Shown piece by piece: positions 10,001 to 22,706 of a DNA stretch of 64,000 bases. Source of the DNA: Sipunculus nudus (taxonomy: Eukaryota > Annelida > Sipuncula > Golfingiida > Sipunculidae). The notes under the pieces were generated by a model. That model saw only the letters and a program-made list of their open reading frames with translations. It was not told where the DNA came from and searched no databases. Location of the stretch: positions 37,505,340-37,569,339 of the forward strand of contig CM049322.1 in NCBI GenBank assembly GCA_026874595.1, given 5' to 3'. The translations under genes and the position numbers were made by a program. Each line of letters begins with the position of its first letter. The first letter of the stretch is position 1.

Positions 10001-12239
10001 CTGTGGCAGGGCTGGAGTTAGCTTACAAACACCCTGTCAACACATCTTGGTGTTTACTGAATAGAAATCACCCTTTTCCACAAATTGCAACCGGCGACCC
10101 AAAACATGCTCAGCTGCATTAGATCTGCCCAGTATTCAATATTACGTTTACCTTTTATTGCAAAACACCAATTTTTAGGATTTTGACCAGTCCTGCTACC
10201 TTGATCAGCAAAAATTAGGTGTTAGATGTTTCTGAATGGATCTTACTGTTTAGACTATACGAACACTGGGTTGATTCAAGGCCCCATTAAAAAAGAAAAT
10301 AGAACGTAAAAAGTAAATCGAATATCCGAATTTAATTAACGAATTATAAATAATTCATCATAACAAACGGTGTGTTGAGTAGAAAGGATAGGACAATTTC
10401 ACCTCTTAGTTCTATATGTCGGCAAGAAGAATATATTGAGCATTATTATATGGTTGCAAGGCTATTTAATTTCTGTGGGATATATTTGAAACAAAATTTG
10501 AATGAACTGAGAAAAATTCTGCCAGTGAACTGTTACTGAGGAAGTTATTGAAACATTATTGTAACTTTGGAACCTTAGAAAACTAAATTTATGGTGTACT
10601 TGTCTAATGCAGGTGTACTTGTTTAATGGAAGACTCTCTGGACAACATGGTCAGACGCATGTGATCAGTATATGTAGACAATTGTTTTTAACTTGCATGA
10701 ATTTACATTGACCTGAAAGACTCCCAATAGTGGTTCTGTTCCCCATGTGTTGGCCAGTAGTGTGTTCATTTTCATTTATAAAATAAAATGTGGTTATAGT
10801 TTCGTTTGATAAACTCTTCTAGAATATTATTACATTTTTAAATTTGAGATTAAAGGTATTCAGATTTGTTTAAATTATTTGTGTATTTTTTATATATTTC
10901 AATCATACATGGTTGGACAGTGTTATTGCTTAAATCGTACATGCAAATGTTGGAATATAAAATGTGAAACACCTGTATGTCTGTATGTTCAAAGAAGAAC
11001 TTTTAAAAATAGAAGTATTATCAATAACCCCTCATTTCATACCTGATGATGTGTTTAATTCAATAAATCTTGGCTTATTGATTAATTCAATTAATGCAGA
11101 CATTCATTCAATATCTACGAGGTGCTGTTTTTATTTTGTAGCAGGTTTTCTTGAAAGTATTAGATGGAGCATATTTATACTCAGTTTGGTCCTTGTGCAT
11201 ATGTTTTGTTTTGTTGTAGTTATAAGAAGGTGCTTATAAAATGAAGCATAAAAGTTGTTGGTCTTATATAAAAATCCATTGATTTAAGGCAACCCTTGCC
11301 TGTAACAATAATGTTTCAATAAATTAGGAATATTTATGGGATATGGGAATATTAATGCTGAATTTCTATAAAAAATCCTTAAGAAGTTAAACTTTAACAA
11401 TTTCACACTGTGAAGAAAATTGTCCATGTATCATTATATTCAATAATCATAATTCACAAAAATAAATTTTTGTGTTTAAATGAATAAATAACACAAGTGT
11501 TGTATTCTCATAAGCCCTTTGATCAATTACAAACAAATTATTAATGAATAAGAATAATAAATTATAGAGAAAAAATGTAAATTTTTCGGTGGAGTCCGAT
11601 CCCGGATAAAAAGAACAAGAGAAAATGTTTTCAGAAGTAATTACACCATTGCCATTTTCACTTATTGGTCGGAGTCCGAGTTAGCGTCCGGTTTTATTAA
11701 ATATGCGTTGTAGATGTTACAGATAATATGAGCATTTGTATTGTATTCTAAAACATTTAATTGTTATGAAACAACAATCCATACAATATATATAAGCTGA
11801 TGTTTCGGGGTCCGGCGATTATTACTGTGGAGTCCGAGTCCGGCTTTTGCCAAGCACAACTGGCCAGCCGTGATTTTGCAGTGCACAAAATACAAAAAAA
11901 CCCTCATAAAAATAAATAAAATGTAGATGGCGCCACTTGTCCTTCACAGCTTAAGGGCTATTCATTATAAATAAGACAAATTTCAGAGAGATCCATGCAA
12001 TTATTTATGAGATATTTCATCTAAAATTTGCATTTGATACACCAACAGATGAAAATGTTAAAATATTGCTATAGTGCCGCAACAGTTCTGAAGAACTGGC
12101 GAGGCTGATTTTCTTTTTTTTGCATGGCAAGAATGTTAGAGGCTCGATTGATAGCACACTCTTTTAGTTTTAGGTTTGAGTGCAGCATTTGTGTTTTGCA
12201 GCACAGAAGACTATTATTAGTCTGATTTTTTAAGTGCTA
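10001..12239. other. AT-rich sequence with a GGAGTCCGAGTCCGG-type low-copy motif
   Basis: No gene is recognised. Between 11588 and 11845 the phrases GGAGTCCGATCCCGG, GGAGTCCGAG...GTCCGG, GGGTCCGGCG and GGAGTCCGAGTCCGG recur at spacings of roughly 80-140 bp. This suggests a degraded dispersed or tandem repeat. The rest is AT-rich with no other structure seen. Confidence 0.4.
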
Positions 12240-12440
12240 AAACACACAAATACGCGCAAATTATAGGCCACAGTGACCTCCTTTTTTAATGAAAGGAGAT
12301 TTACCAAGAAACTACCTTGATATACAGTTAGAAGTGTTTAGGTCAAACAGTTAAGATTTGTGCCTTGTTTGCGGACAGACGAACCACGGACAAAGAGATA
12401 TTGCTAAAGCTAAGATGAACTATCGTCAGCTAAGCTAAAA
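12240..12440 (+). repeat. F2 dispersed repeat copy
   Basis: The copy has the family order: an AGGCCACAGTGACCT palindrome variant (12265-12279), the 'AGGAGATTT' block, 'TTTGTGCCTTGTTTGCGGACAG', a shortened GGAC segment and the terminal GTCAGCTAAGCTAAAAT. One half-site carries a T-to-C change relative to the perfect copy at 2645-2659. Confidence 0.6.
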
Positions 12441-12574
12441 TGCAGGTGAGGCCCCCGGTCTTCACTAATTGAGGAAACACTCCATGTACAATATGTATGG
12501 AAAGAATCATTTTAGTCAATATAATAGTTATTAGGATACTGGAGCTATTGTTTCATTTTTTTTAATTTATTCTT

Positions 12575-12720
12575 TGGGGTACATTCGAGCCTATAGCTCG
12601 AAGGATATAGGCCACAGTAGCATAGTTTCAGGTGTCCTAGGAGATTTTGTTATATACCTATATGGGTGTAATTGGAAGATTCTACGGCTGGCGGGTAGAA
12701 TTAGTGCCTAGTCTGACTGC
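12575..12720 (+). repeat. F2 dispersed repeat, 3'-truncated
   Basis: The stretch starts with 'GGGGTACATTCGAGCC', has 'ATAGCTCGAAGGATATAGG' and a degenerated AGGCCACAGTAGCAT in place of the palindrome, and stops near 'TTAGTGCCTAGTCTG' without the GGAC block. Confidence 0.55.
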
Positions 12721-12735
12721 CTTGGTGCTCAAAAT

Positions 12736-12950
12736 CATGTTTTCACAAATATTTCACATATAAAACAATTTTAGCTGGTATCACTAGTTTTGTGCAAAAG
12801 AAAACTATACCAATCCGGAATATTTAAGGCAAACGCATCAAACATGTTTTCACAAATATTTTACATATAAAACAATTTTAGCTGGTATCACTAGTTTTAT
12901 GCAAAAGATAACTATACCAATCAGGAATATTTAAGGCAAACTTATCAAAC
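12736..12950. repeat. 107-bp direct tandem duplication
   Basis: CATGTTTTCACAAATATTT begins at 12736, and again (with one mismatch) at 12843. The two 107-bp copies then run in parallel through 'TTAGCTGGTATCACTAG' and 'CAGGAATATTTAAGGCAAA' with only scattered substitutions. This is a simple recent local duplication with no coding content. Confidence 0.9.
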
Positions 12951-14339
12951 AACATCATCGAATCATTGTATGATTTTCAACCAAAACGATTGCTACATGC
13001 TATATAAAAAAGCTGGCCGCAAATTTTTGTTGAACATCATACTTATGTATCAGGGCGACAGAAATTCCAAATGTCTGTCTGTCATTTTCATTTTGTTTTA
13101 TCCTAGGATCAATGTTCTGTCTACCCACCGTCCACAGTCATAATGGCGATCTTATCAGCTATGATATCAGTAACAAATAATTTAAAAAATTCAAAAGGCA
13201 AAGCAATCCAACAGAACGAAAAGAAATACTGATATCAGCAAATGTCATTCTTACAGCCTGGCCCGGGCTCATACTAGTGAGTGCAGCATAAATTAAAAGT
13301 TAAATTCCATGTTAAATGAACCGATATCTGAATTGTCCTGTTAATGTTATTTAAGAGTTTTGAAGATTTTACGTTTCAGATAAATCCATGAATTGTATAT
13401 GATTTTTTTAGGTTCTTGAAGATGTCCTATAACATGTCCGCTTTTTTATACTTCAGGCAAAGGAAACATTTCTCCCAGTCATTGTAGGGCCGAAGATACA
13501 AATAGGCCAATCTGCCAACTGGTAATTGGTCGTGTATATGTCCTGCAATAAGCATGAATCTGGAATTTGTAATAAAATTGCATATATACTTGCAACAAGT
13601 AACTCAATAAAGGTAAACTGATAGAGGTTGGGGCTATTTTTTTAGCTCTACATTCAACCCTAATAAATGTTTGGCATATCATGTATTTCATTAAATCCAA
13701 TGCAAAATATTTGTTGCGCTACCTTTGACACTGTTAAGAACAGCTTCCATAGGTAGCCGAATATAGATAGCACTTTTACGATTTCGGGGGATTTAAACAT
13801 GCTTTCCCTTAATGCTAATAAGCAGTTTCTAGGTCCAAAAATTTTGTTTGGTTCCCGTTCGACCCTGACGATGCCTAAAATCATGTTTTCCCTATAGCTC
13901 AAGGTGTATAAGACAGAGTGATCTAACTCCGTTTCTTTGAGATATTGCGGGGCGGGGACCTCCTCATATATTAATTCAAAAGTTTCTGAGATTCTTAAAA
14001 ATAAAAGAAATGGTGTTAAAAGGAAATAAATATTGGTGTCATTTTGCAAGTAAATTAATTTTACATGAATGTTTTACTTTAAAAGTGTAAATGAGGCACG
14101 ATAATTTTAATTTTTGATCCAATGTAAAATTACTCGATCTGCGGCTATGAAAACACTAAGATGGGTCTGATTTCCACAGTACGGAAATTCATGTATTGGA
14201 AAATGTAGAAAAATCATATGAAGCATGCCTCATGGACCTTTGAATTTCTGCGCCAGACTAAACAATCTTATGGATAGGTTGGCCCAATGATAACCTTGAT
14301 AATAAAATTGAGAGGATTGATAAAGTCTGTAGGGAGTCT
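12951..14339. other. Unannotated sequence with a decayed F2 remnant
   Basis: At about 13800-14000 the text 'TTTCTAGGTCC', 'ATAGCTCAAGGTGTATAAGACAGAGTGATCT' recalls the F2 order, at high divergence. The minus-strand open frame at 13660-14049 lies across this remnant and is not considered a gene. Nothing else is recognised. Confidence 0.4.
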
Positions 14340-15560
14340 GATGCCCCACGACAATAATAATAATAATTATGTTATAATAATATAATTATACTACTACCGA
14401 AGGGGGTTTAAGACCCGAGCATGATAATTATTCTTCTGTAGGGGGCTCCATGATTATAATGCTTACAGAAGAGGCTTGCGGCACCATGATTATAATGATA
14501 CAACAGCAGGCGACCTGAGGCACCATAATAATAATAATATAATTGTAATACTACTTCTTTAGCGGGCCCTAAGGCCGCATGATAATATAACTAGCATAGG
14601 TGACTGGATGCAACATGTCAATAATGATTCTAATATAGAGGGCTGACGCACTATCAAAATAATAATTTAACTGTGGGCGGCATGAGGCACAATGGTTATA
14701 ATTCTACCACGATACTACCGTAGTTGTATTCTAGTATAGGGGACCTAAGGGACCATCATAGTAATGCTACCTCTGCAGGCGGCCTGAGGCATGATAATAA
14801 TAATAATGATAATATTATTATTTTAATATGATAAGAATAATAAGAATAATAAGAATAATAAACGTAAGAATCATACTTTAGGGGACTGAGGGACTATTAT
14901 CATGATAATATTACTACTGCAGGGGGCCTGAGGCCCTATGATAACAATAACATTAGTGCACAGTGCCTGTGGCCCAATGATTATAATAATATTTATGTAG
15001 GGAACCTGCGGCCCCTTGTGTAGGGCGCCTGAGACCCATTCATTTTTATGAACCTTGTCCTTGAGAACTGATTACTTACAGTTATAACAGGTTATGCTTC
15101 TACTGTAGGGGGGGATGAGGTATCATAATATTAATAATAATATAATTAAAGGAGGCCATTATTTTAGGAATACTACTCTAGGAAGCCTAAGGCTTCGTGA
15201 TAACAATAATAATATTACAGTTGACTTGAGGCCAAATGAAAATAATAATCCAAAAAGGGGTTTGAGGCCCCATGGTTATAAGAGTACTATAGAAGGCTAG
15301 AAGCCCCATGGTAAAAATAATGTTACCACAAGGGTCCAGAGACCCTATGATAAAAATAATACTACTCTAGGGGGTCTGAAAAACAACAACAAAATAACAT
15401 AACTTTGGGGCTGAGGCCCCCGATAATGGTTATGCTACTGCTGTGAGCCTGAGGCACCTTAATAATATTAGTACCATTTGAGAAGACCAGAAGCCCCATG
15501 ATCATGATAAAAATGGTACTACAACAAGGGGCTCTATGCCACCAAGGGGCACCATAATAA
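14340..15560 (+). repeat. Minisatellite: GC palindrome plus (AAT)n units
   Basis: Some 20-25 degenerate units of roughly 45-60 bp each follow the order TACTACTGTAGGG, a palindromic core like GGGGCCTGAGGCCCC, then ATGATAATAATAAT. Good examples of the core are at about 14915-14936, 15257-15272 and 15408-15421. The GC core can fold into a short hairpin and the AAT tract is unstable, so the array is a compound of hairpins and microsatellites. The 61-codon plus-strand frame inside it (15115-15300) is a by-product of the repeat. Confidence 0.8.
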
Positions 15561-16125
15561 TAACTAGTGACCCATGAATTTCAACGCTCAGCTAAATATG
15601 CTTTTAAATATATTTTTATAAGTTTTTTTTTTCAATATGTGGGTCCTGTAACCTTGAGAACTTACTTTCCCCGAACCTAAACCACTATGAGTTGCATAAC
15701 AATCTTAGGAAGAAAGTGGGTTCAGTGACCCTGACCTTTGACTAGGTAATCTCTGTCTTTGCAGATTTCTACCACTCTAGGGAGGTAGGCCGTATGTGAA
15801 AGATGGAAGGGTTGGGATGAAGAGTTCGATTTACAATGCATCCAGTCATATTAAATATGTGGTTCTTGTTACCTGTACCCTGAAATCAAAATGAATCTAA
15901 CTTTAATGTTAGGCTATTAATAAATAAAATTTGAAGGCAATCTGTCTAACCGATTCGGGCCCAATTTCAGGATTCTAAGGAGATTTTTCTGACCCACATG
16001 GATGTTTACTTGGAAGCTTCTTGGGTTATCGGTTACGATGTGTACCTTGCTACCGGACGGCCGGGTGGACGGCGATCAAAGCACCATTCCTATATATCAA
16101 ATGACTTTCAGTCAGCTCACCGAAT
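15561..16125 (+). mobile_element. Dispersed repeat inserted in the minisatellite
   Basis: The minisatellite text stops near 15560 and resumes at about 16126. The interval contains an F1-like TGACCCTGACCTTTGAC (about 15724-15740) and a terminal part like F2 ('AGGATTCTAAGGAGATTTTTCTGACC', 'GATGTGTACCTTGCTACCGGACGG', 'TTTCAGTCAGCTCACC'). So the array was most likely interrupted by a copy, or copies, of these families. Target-site duplications are not clear. Confidence 0.5.
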
Positions 16126-16475
16126 TATACAATAGGATCCCGAGGCACCATCACATACGAATCCTACTGTAGGGGGCTTAAGGGCCAATCCTAATAGTAA
16201 TACTACTGTAGGGCTGTGAGGTCCAATAATAAAAATAATACTAGTGGAGAAAGCCCGACGCCCAATAGTTATAATAATAAAAATAATAATAATAATAATG
16301 TAGGGGGACTGAGGGCCATCATAATAATAATAGTACTGTTTGGGGACTCAAGCACTTTTTAAAATTAATATTACCTTAGGGCCCTGAGGGCCAACTGCTT
16401 TTAAAAATGATACCGTAGTAGGTGTTTCTAATTATAGGGCTACAAGGGGCCTTAGACGCCATGATGATAAAATGG
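16126..16475 (+). repeat. Minisatellite, right-hand block
   Basis: About six or seven more units of the same GC-palindrome/(AAT)n repeat, for example 'CTACTGTAGGGGGCTTAAGGGCC' split by short AAT runs (16270-16300). It matches the block at 14340-15560 and is its continuation beyond the insertion. Confidence 0.75.
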
Positions 16476-18140
16476 CAATAATGATAATAAATTACATATA
16501 GCGATTAGAGAAAGGAACAATTTGATCAAACCAAAGTAATACAATAGTAAAATAATTAAGGAAATATCAACAATCTGGTGACCAGCAAAGAATAACTTGA
16601 TTAGAAGAAAGAATTTTTATATGCAGGTCAAGGACTACATGTGCAATGAAGTGCATAACTTCAGAATATCTATTTTAACAGTTTTCAGTAATGTTTCAAA
16701 AGACTTGGTTTGTCTATTTGTCCTATAAATTGCTATTTGGAGGAATACATCCGAGGATGATTCCTATTCTCGTTCTTTAGTTATTTTTTTAAAGATGCCA
16801 GTGAAAAATTCCTTAATACACTCACATGACTTTTTAAATAAAAGTACTGAGAACTAAGAAACCCTTAAAAATTTTCAAAAAAGAAGATAAACTCACAACA
16901 TTACCAGGTGAAAGCATTCACTAAGTTCAACATATGTACAAAATATAGGGAAAATTCAGACATCCATTGATGAGAAAAGCCATCGAAGCTTGATGAAAAA
17001 GGGCACGAATAAGGGCCGAAGGACCAATATGTCTGACACGATTCTGAACAACTGTATGGGCCAAGTTCCTTTACAATTTGAATAAAAACAGGGATGTTTA
17101 CTAGAATGATTCACGTGCTTTAATTTTTAATAAGTTACACCATGACTGCCAAAAGGCGTTTGAAAGGGTAATTTCCTATGGGACCATAACCAAGGAAAAT
17201 GCACATAAAACCACCAAAAAATGTAAGTGGATCCGCCAATTTTGGTTCGTGGCATTATTTTTTCCAGGTTAGACGTATATACATTTTTTTGTGTTAACCG
17301 ACAAGCAACAGACGACGGAAGACGAACGAAAAACGGACACAACACCATGGTTATTGTTGACAAGTGCGCTAACAACAAAATTATTCTAAGATGGGAATTT
17401 CATAATACAAATAAAAAAAAACATGCATAGAAAATAAAATGTTGGCACAACCAGTCTCTTTAAACCGTCAAATTTGCCATGCTCAATGCACAAACAAAGT
17501 TGGAAAGAACAATAGATACATCCACCACTGAAATACTAACAGGGTGTTTATAATTATGTGTAAAATGTTTCTAGTAACAACCGCTCAAAATTTCAGGATT
17601 TAATGAAAGCAAGCGAGTTAAAAAAAATCTATCGGATGTTTCTTGAACGAAGAAGACCAGTAAATATGCACCCTTATACAAACTAATTAATTCTGAAAAT
17701 ACTTATTCTTCTGAACACAAAACTGAGAATAGCTTTCATCTATTACCTTTAACAAATGACCCCAAAATTGATCACGCTCTCATCCTTTGTTCATTGACAA
17801 TATGAGATGGTTTTAAAACAGGAGATCAGTCAAAACAAGAATTTATAATTATTATACCAAATTGAGTTTGACCTTAAAAATTAACATTCTGATACCAAAA
17901 TCGATAGGGTTCTTCATGGTGGCTTACACATTGGAGGTCTGAATCATATTATTCACTGCAAAGACGGTTCTAAAAGTAATCTGAAGGTAGCCCACAGAAT
18001 ATCGGTCACAAGGACCTATTTTCAGCTCAATTATCAGAATGTATAACTTATATATTATATTATCAGACAAGTAAGAATACCTCATTAGAAATGTGAAATC
18101 CTGTAAGTAAGCATGGATTATGTGAGCAGACGCCACTACT
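16476..18140. other. Unannotated AT-rich sequence
   Basis: No coding region is recognised. A palindrome-like GGTCACAAGGACCT at about 18004-18017 recalls the F2 receptor-site motif in a heavily decayed context. Overlapping open frames at 17127-17430 on both strands have no support. Confidence 0.35.
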
Positions 18141-19320
18141 GATCAATGGTCCTTTCTTGCCTTTATAGCTTCAAGTTGTGTTGGACTGATAACGGAATAC
18201 GGTAGTAAATGTTTAAGAATACATGTTTGTCGTATAGAATAATAATGTTTGCCCTTTGTGAATCGTAATTATTCAAAATAACATCCAATAAGCTTAATTC
18301 GTTTACTTGTGGCCGGTTTTCCTCCAACAAATTATTTTTAATTTTGTTCCATATTGTACCCACTTTGGGGCAAAACCAAAGTATATGTTTCATAGTCTCT
18401 TCTTCCTGTTTACAAAATGTTCAAGAGGCATCATTCACCAAATTGATCTTAAAGAGAAAGGAATTCAAAACTAAGCAGTTATGCATTATCCTGTACTGGA
18501 AATATCTTAGTTTACTATCAATTGTGTTTCTGTATAAATTTTTAAAACCTTTATAAACCTCACCTTCTGTGACATTTAACTCTAACATCCATCTTTGACC
18601 GTTTTCTCTTGTTTTTCACTGAAACCCTGTAAAACCTTTCTATAATCAGTTTTGGTCATATCTTTATTTTTAATCAGGTTACAAAAATCTAGTTTGTTTC
18701 TTGTCTCTGATTCTACCTTACCATAATCGATATTATCTGTAATACATTTCTTCCATGGTACTGGTAAGGCGTTCATTAAGCTTTGATAATCTAGAAAATT
18801 AATTTTACAACCGTATTTTACATTTAATTCATTATATTTTAACCATCTTAAATTATGCCCGCTCTCACACAAGAGATGTTTCAGCTATGTTACTCCTCTC
18901 TGTAACAAACTTTTTTTTTACTTTCCACTCTTTCATCAGTTTTAATATTTGAATGAAACCATAATGTTTCCTCTCACCCAACATTGTAGTATCTCTAAAC
19001 AAAACGGACTGCACTTAACAGAAATGATATAATATCCTTTTCATCAATGTTTCCTTCAAGGATATATTTTATATTCTTTCTTAAATTCTTTACGGCCAGA
19101 TCACTCCATATTTTAAGCTTTAACTCCTCTCAGACGAAGAGTCTTTTTATCCAGGCTACTTTTAGGGGAATATGTTTGCATTCAATGTTTATCATGTCTA
19201 ATCCTCCTGTCTCTTTGGAATTATATAAAATCTTTCTACTTATTTTATTTTTGCCCCCGTCCCAAACAAACTTATAAAGCTTTGAATACAGTATTTTTTA
19301 AAATTGTTTTATAGGTCCGG
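18141..19320 (-). pseudogene. L1/Tx1-like LINE ORF2, C-terminal part
   Basis: Broken minus-strand frames encode the region downstream of the reverse transcriptase of an L1/Tx1-type LINE. A block at about 19290-19180 reads KFVWDGGKNKISRKILYN followed by GGLDMINIE, the typical 'W.G.K.KI......GGL.LPN' signature. A block at about 18870-18700 contains 'FLDYQSLMNALPVPWKK'. Near the end, 'KHILWFCPKVGTIWNKI' (about 18393-18340) matches the usual zinc-knuckle-like C-terminal 'HLFW.CP.V..FW'. Stops and frameshifts disable it. It is the 3' continuation of 20290-22633, from which it is separated by another LINE fragment at 19330-20289. Confidence 0.75.
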
Positions 19321-19329
19321 GGAGGACTG

Positions 19330-20289
19330 ACATTATATATTTATATATATCTTTATTCGTACAAGAAGGAATAGTACATTATATGCAATGAAAAGAAATA
19401 TGGAATAAATGAAAGATATACAGAAAGAAGGAATGAAAAATGAAAGTTCAGTCCGTACCTATTACAAAACCGGATAATAATAAATCAATTAGCGATTTAA
19501 CCTCATCGGAGGTCAAATGTGAGGAACATATCCCATCTTGCATTCTATCAATTCTGACAGTAAATCTAAGATAGTCGATGTTGTTACCATCATCCACTGT
19601 CTCTTAAGTATCTTTATATTTCTAATGTCGCGTTGTATCCCATGGCTGTGCATCTGACTTTCCAGATATCGTAAGTTGCCTCCAAGTACACCAATTGAGG
19701 TTTAATGAGCTCTCTTTGTCAGAAAATTTACAAAGTCATTTAAAACATCCTGCATGTTCAGAAATAAATTTATAAAGCGTGAGCTGATTATATTTATCAG
19801 AGCCGGAGAGCCCGCCAATCCATGTACAATATTCTTGTGCGAGTTATATGGTAAGTGCCATAGGTGACCCAGAGCCTTATTATATGATCTACTTAATCGA
19901 TCAATCGACTTTTGCTTTAATAACCAGGTTTGACAACCATAAAAGGAACAACAATAAGAGTGAAATAACCAGTTCTTTACCTTGCTAGACAGACATCCGA
20001 AATTCGCCGTCAAGGCGTTAAAAATTGCAATAAATTTGACTGTTTTACCGAAGACGTCATTGTTATCTGACAAGTTCCAAGTTACTGTATTCCCCAAGTA
20101 CTGTACAGAATCTTGCCATTCTAGGGCTACACCATTTAAAACGATCTTATCTGATCTAGCTGGATACACCCTGTTAAAAATAACTCATTTTGGATTCTTT
20201 GCGTCAATTGTGATAATATCTGTGATATTACCAGTGTTATATTCCCTATAGATGTTAATATGCGATGGGACCACTGTTATATTATCCTA
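19330..20289 (-). pseudogene. 5'-truncated fragment of a second LINE, nested in the first
   Basis: The minus-strand frame from about 20215 to 19702 encodes the end of a reverse transcriptase and its C-terminal extension, of a type different from L1/Tx1. It contains 'ALEWQDSVQYLGNTVTW', then 'LFHSYCCSFYGCQTWLL', then 'GHLWHLPYNSHKNIVHGL'. The block is followed by a probable 3' UTR ending in an AATAAAGATATATATAAAT-like tail at about 19355-19333. There is no catalytic RT core, so this is a 5'-truncated insertion, which is usual for target-primed reverse transcription. It resembles the CR1/jockey broad group; the exact clade is uncertain. Confidence 0.65.
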
Positions 20290-22633
20290 TTAATTTTTTT
20301 CCAGCTGCTTGTTATAGTTTTATAATATTATAGTTATGGTTATACCTAAAACTGATACCTAAAAGTTCCTCTGTCCATTTTAGTCCTATCCTAGTTGATT
20401 AATTTTATCTTTTCATTTATAGACATTTTTGAAAGAAGTTTAAGTTTTTCTTTATCTATTTTCAATCCAGATATGTTCTGAAATTCTTCAAAGTTCTTTA
20501 CTGCTGCTCTAACCGAGGTTTCCCCAGAGGATAAGCATGAAAACATGTCATCAGCGTATTGTGTGATCTTATATTCCTTATCAAAATATCTAAACCCTTT
20601 TATATTTACGTTTTTTTCTTCTAATTTTTATAGCTAATTCTTCAATTGCAATACTAAAGAGGAAGGGCGACAAGGGGGAACCTTGCCTGACCTCTATTGA
20701 TAATTTGAAGAAAGTTGAAAAAAAACCATCATTTATAATACACGAACTTATGTCTGTATATAGAGTGTTTATCCAACTGATAATTTTAGGGCTAAAATTG
20801 GAAAGTGTTAAAGCTTGTTTGATGTACCTAATATCTAAAAAATCAAAAGCCTTTACAAAGTCGACTGTCATTTAGTATGCGGATTTATTGTTTGTTTGGG
20901 CGAGGTGCATTATTGATGTTATTTTATTTATATATTCTCCTATATAGCGTCCTTTTATCAATCCAATTTGGTCCTGATTAGTAATATTGTCAAAATATGC
21001 TTTAATTGGTTTGAAATGCATTTAGCAATTATTTTGTAATCTATGTTGAGCAATGAAATTGGTCTCCAGTTTTTTAACAAGAGCATATCTTTTCCTGTCT
21101 TTGGAATTAATGTTATAATACTCTGTTTCTGAGTTATGCACATCTGTCCTACGCTAAAACTATGTTTAACCATGTCCATGAAGAAAGATTTTAACTCTGG
21201 CCAAAATGTGTTGTTAAATTCTATGGGGAGACCATATGTTCCAGGAAATTTATTTGAATGGAATGTTTTCAATTCTTCTGTTACTTCAGACTCTGTTATA
21301 TCTCTGTAACACTAATCTTTTGTTTCCTCGGTTATTTTTTCTATACCAATACCATTATTAAAAGGATCTTCCGAAATGCTGTCAGCCCGATAAAGTTTTT
21401 CATAAAATTGTTTCATCCGCTCTAGAATTTCTGCTGGTTCACGTGTTTGGTTGCCTTGAGCATCCTTTAAATTAGTTATATGTTTCTAACTATAGTTTCA
21501 ATTTTTCTAAATTTAAAAAATACCCTGATGATTTCTCCCCCTCCTCATACCAAGTCGCTTTACTTCGTATTATCGCTCCTGCATATTTTATTTTTGTTAA
21601 TTCTTAAAATTTTTCTTTCAAATTTTTATATTTTATTTTAGCTTCTTTTACACCATTTGTATAACTTGGTATCATACTTATCTTTTCTTTTCAATTTTCT
21701 TCATCTTTTGTATTTGTTCTCTTTTTTTTCTGTGCTGAATATTTTATTGTAACACCTCTAATTACACATTTTAAGGTATCCCAGAGTAAATCAGGTTTCG
21801 TCTGCGGATTATCTTCTTTCACTCTCTCTATACTTTTTTTAGTTATTTTTATATATTTTGAGTCATCTAACAGAGAGCAATTGAACTTCCGAATTCCAGG
21901 ACCGCGAGTATTTTCTGTTAGCTTAAGTGTAATTTTGACAGAAAAATGATAGGTTTTATATTTTTTTTGAATCTGTGCTTGTTCTATATAATTTGTCAAA
22001 CATTTTGAAACTAGAAAGTAATCAAGTCTACTTGAAATATTATAAGGTTATTTCTGCTCCAGGTAAATTCTCTTTCATCAGGATGATAATGCATCCAAAT
22101 ATCTATCATATCGAACCCATTACACCATTCCTTCAATATGGCTCTCGACTGTTTATGGGACATATTCTGACTTCCAAACTTATCCTTTTCGTTGTCTATA
22201 ACTAAATTAAAATTGCCTCCCATGATACATTTATCATTTGATATTACCTTAATTTTTCTATCACATTTTTAAAAAAAATTGGATCATCACTATTCGGACC
22301 ATATATGACAGACAGAGTTACTCTATGATCCCCTAACGTTATATCGCACACAATAAAACGTTTATTTTTATCTACTATAGTTTCATGAATTTCTGCTCCT
22401 ACCGAATTTTTAATTAACAGATAAACTCCTCTGGCATTTGATTTCCCGTGAGCAAACACAATTTTTCCTCCCCACTCAGCTCGCCGTAACGCTTAATCCT
22501 TTTTAGTACTGTGGGTTTCTTGTAAGAATATCAGCTGATCAGTTCTGTTATTTAACCAATGAAAAAGCTCTCTTCTTTTGTTATAATTTGCAATCCCTCT
22601 AACGTTTAAAGTAAGAATTCTTATATCTGACAT
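20290..22633 (-). pseudogene. L1/Tx1-like LINE ORF2: endonuclease and reverse transcriptase
   Basis: The ORF2 start is at 22633 on the minus strand (MSDIRILTLNVRG), leading into an APE-type endonuclease. The endonuclease motif order is 'FLQETHS' (about 22520), 'GVYLLIKNS' (about 22425), 'VIYGPNSDD' (about 22300) and 'MGGNFN' (22223), where the usual GDFN aspartate is replaced by asparagine. The reverse transcriptase follows with 'WRPISLLNIDYKIIAK' (about 21070), 'DFVKAFD' (about 20865), 'RQGSPLSPFLFS' (about 20690) and the catalytic YADD (20558-20547). Several stops and frameshifts separate these blocks, so it is inactive. With the C-terminal part at 18141-19320 it makes an almost full-length ORF2 of roughly 1,150 codons. 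The 5' part (from about 21712) is included in the tandem duplication. Confidence 0.85.
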
Positions 22634-22706
22634 ATGAATATAAATTCCTTTTTTCTATACGCTTTACAGCAGTCCAAATTGTCCAGGTATATTAATACAT
22701 TTTTTT

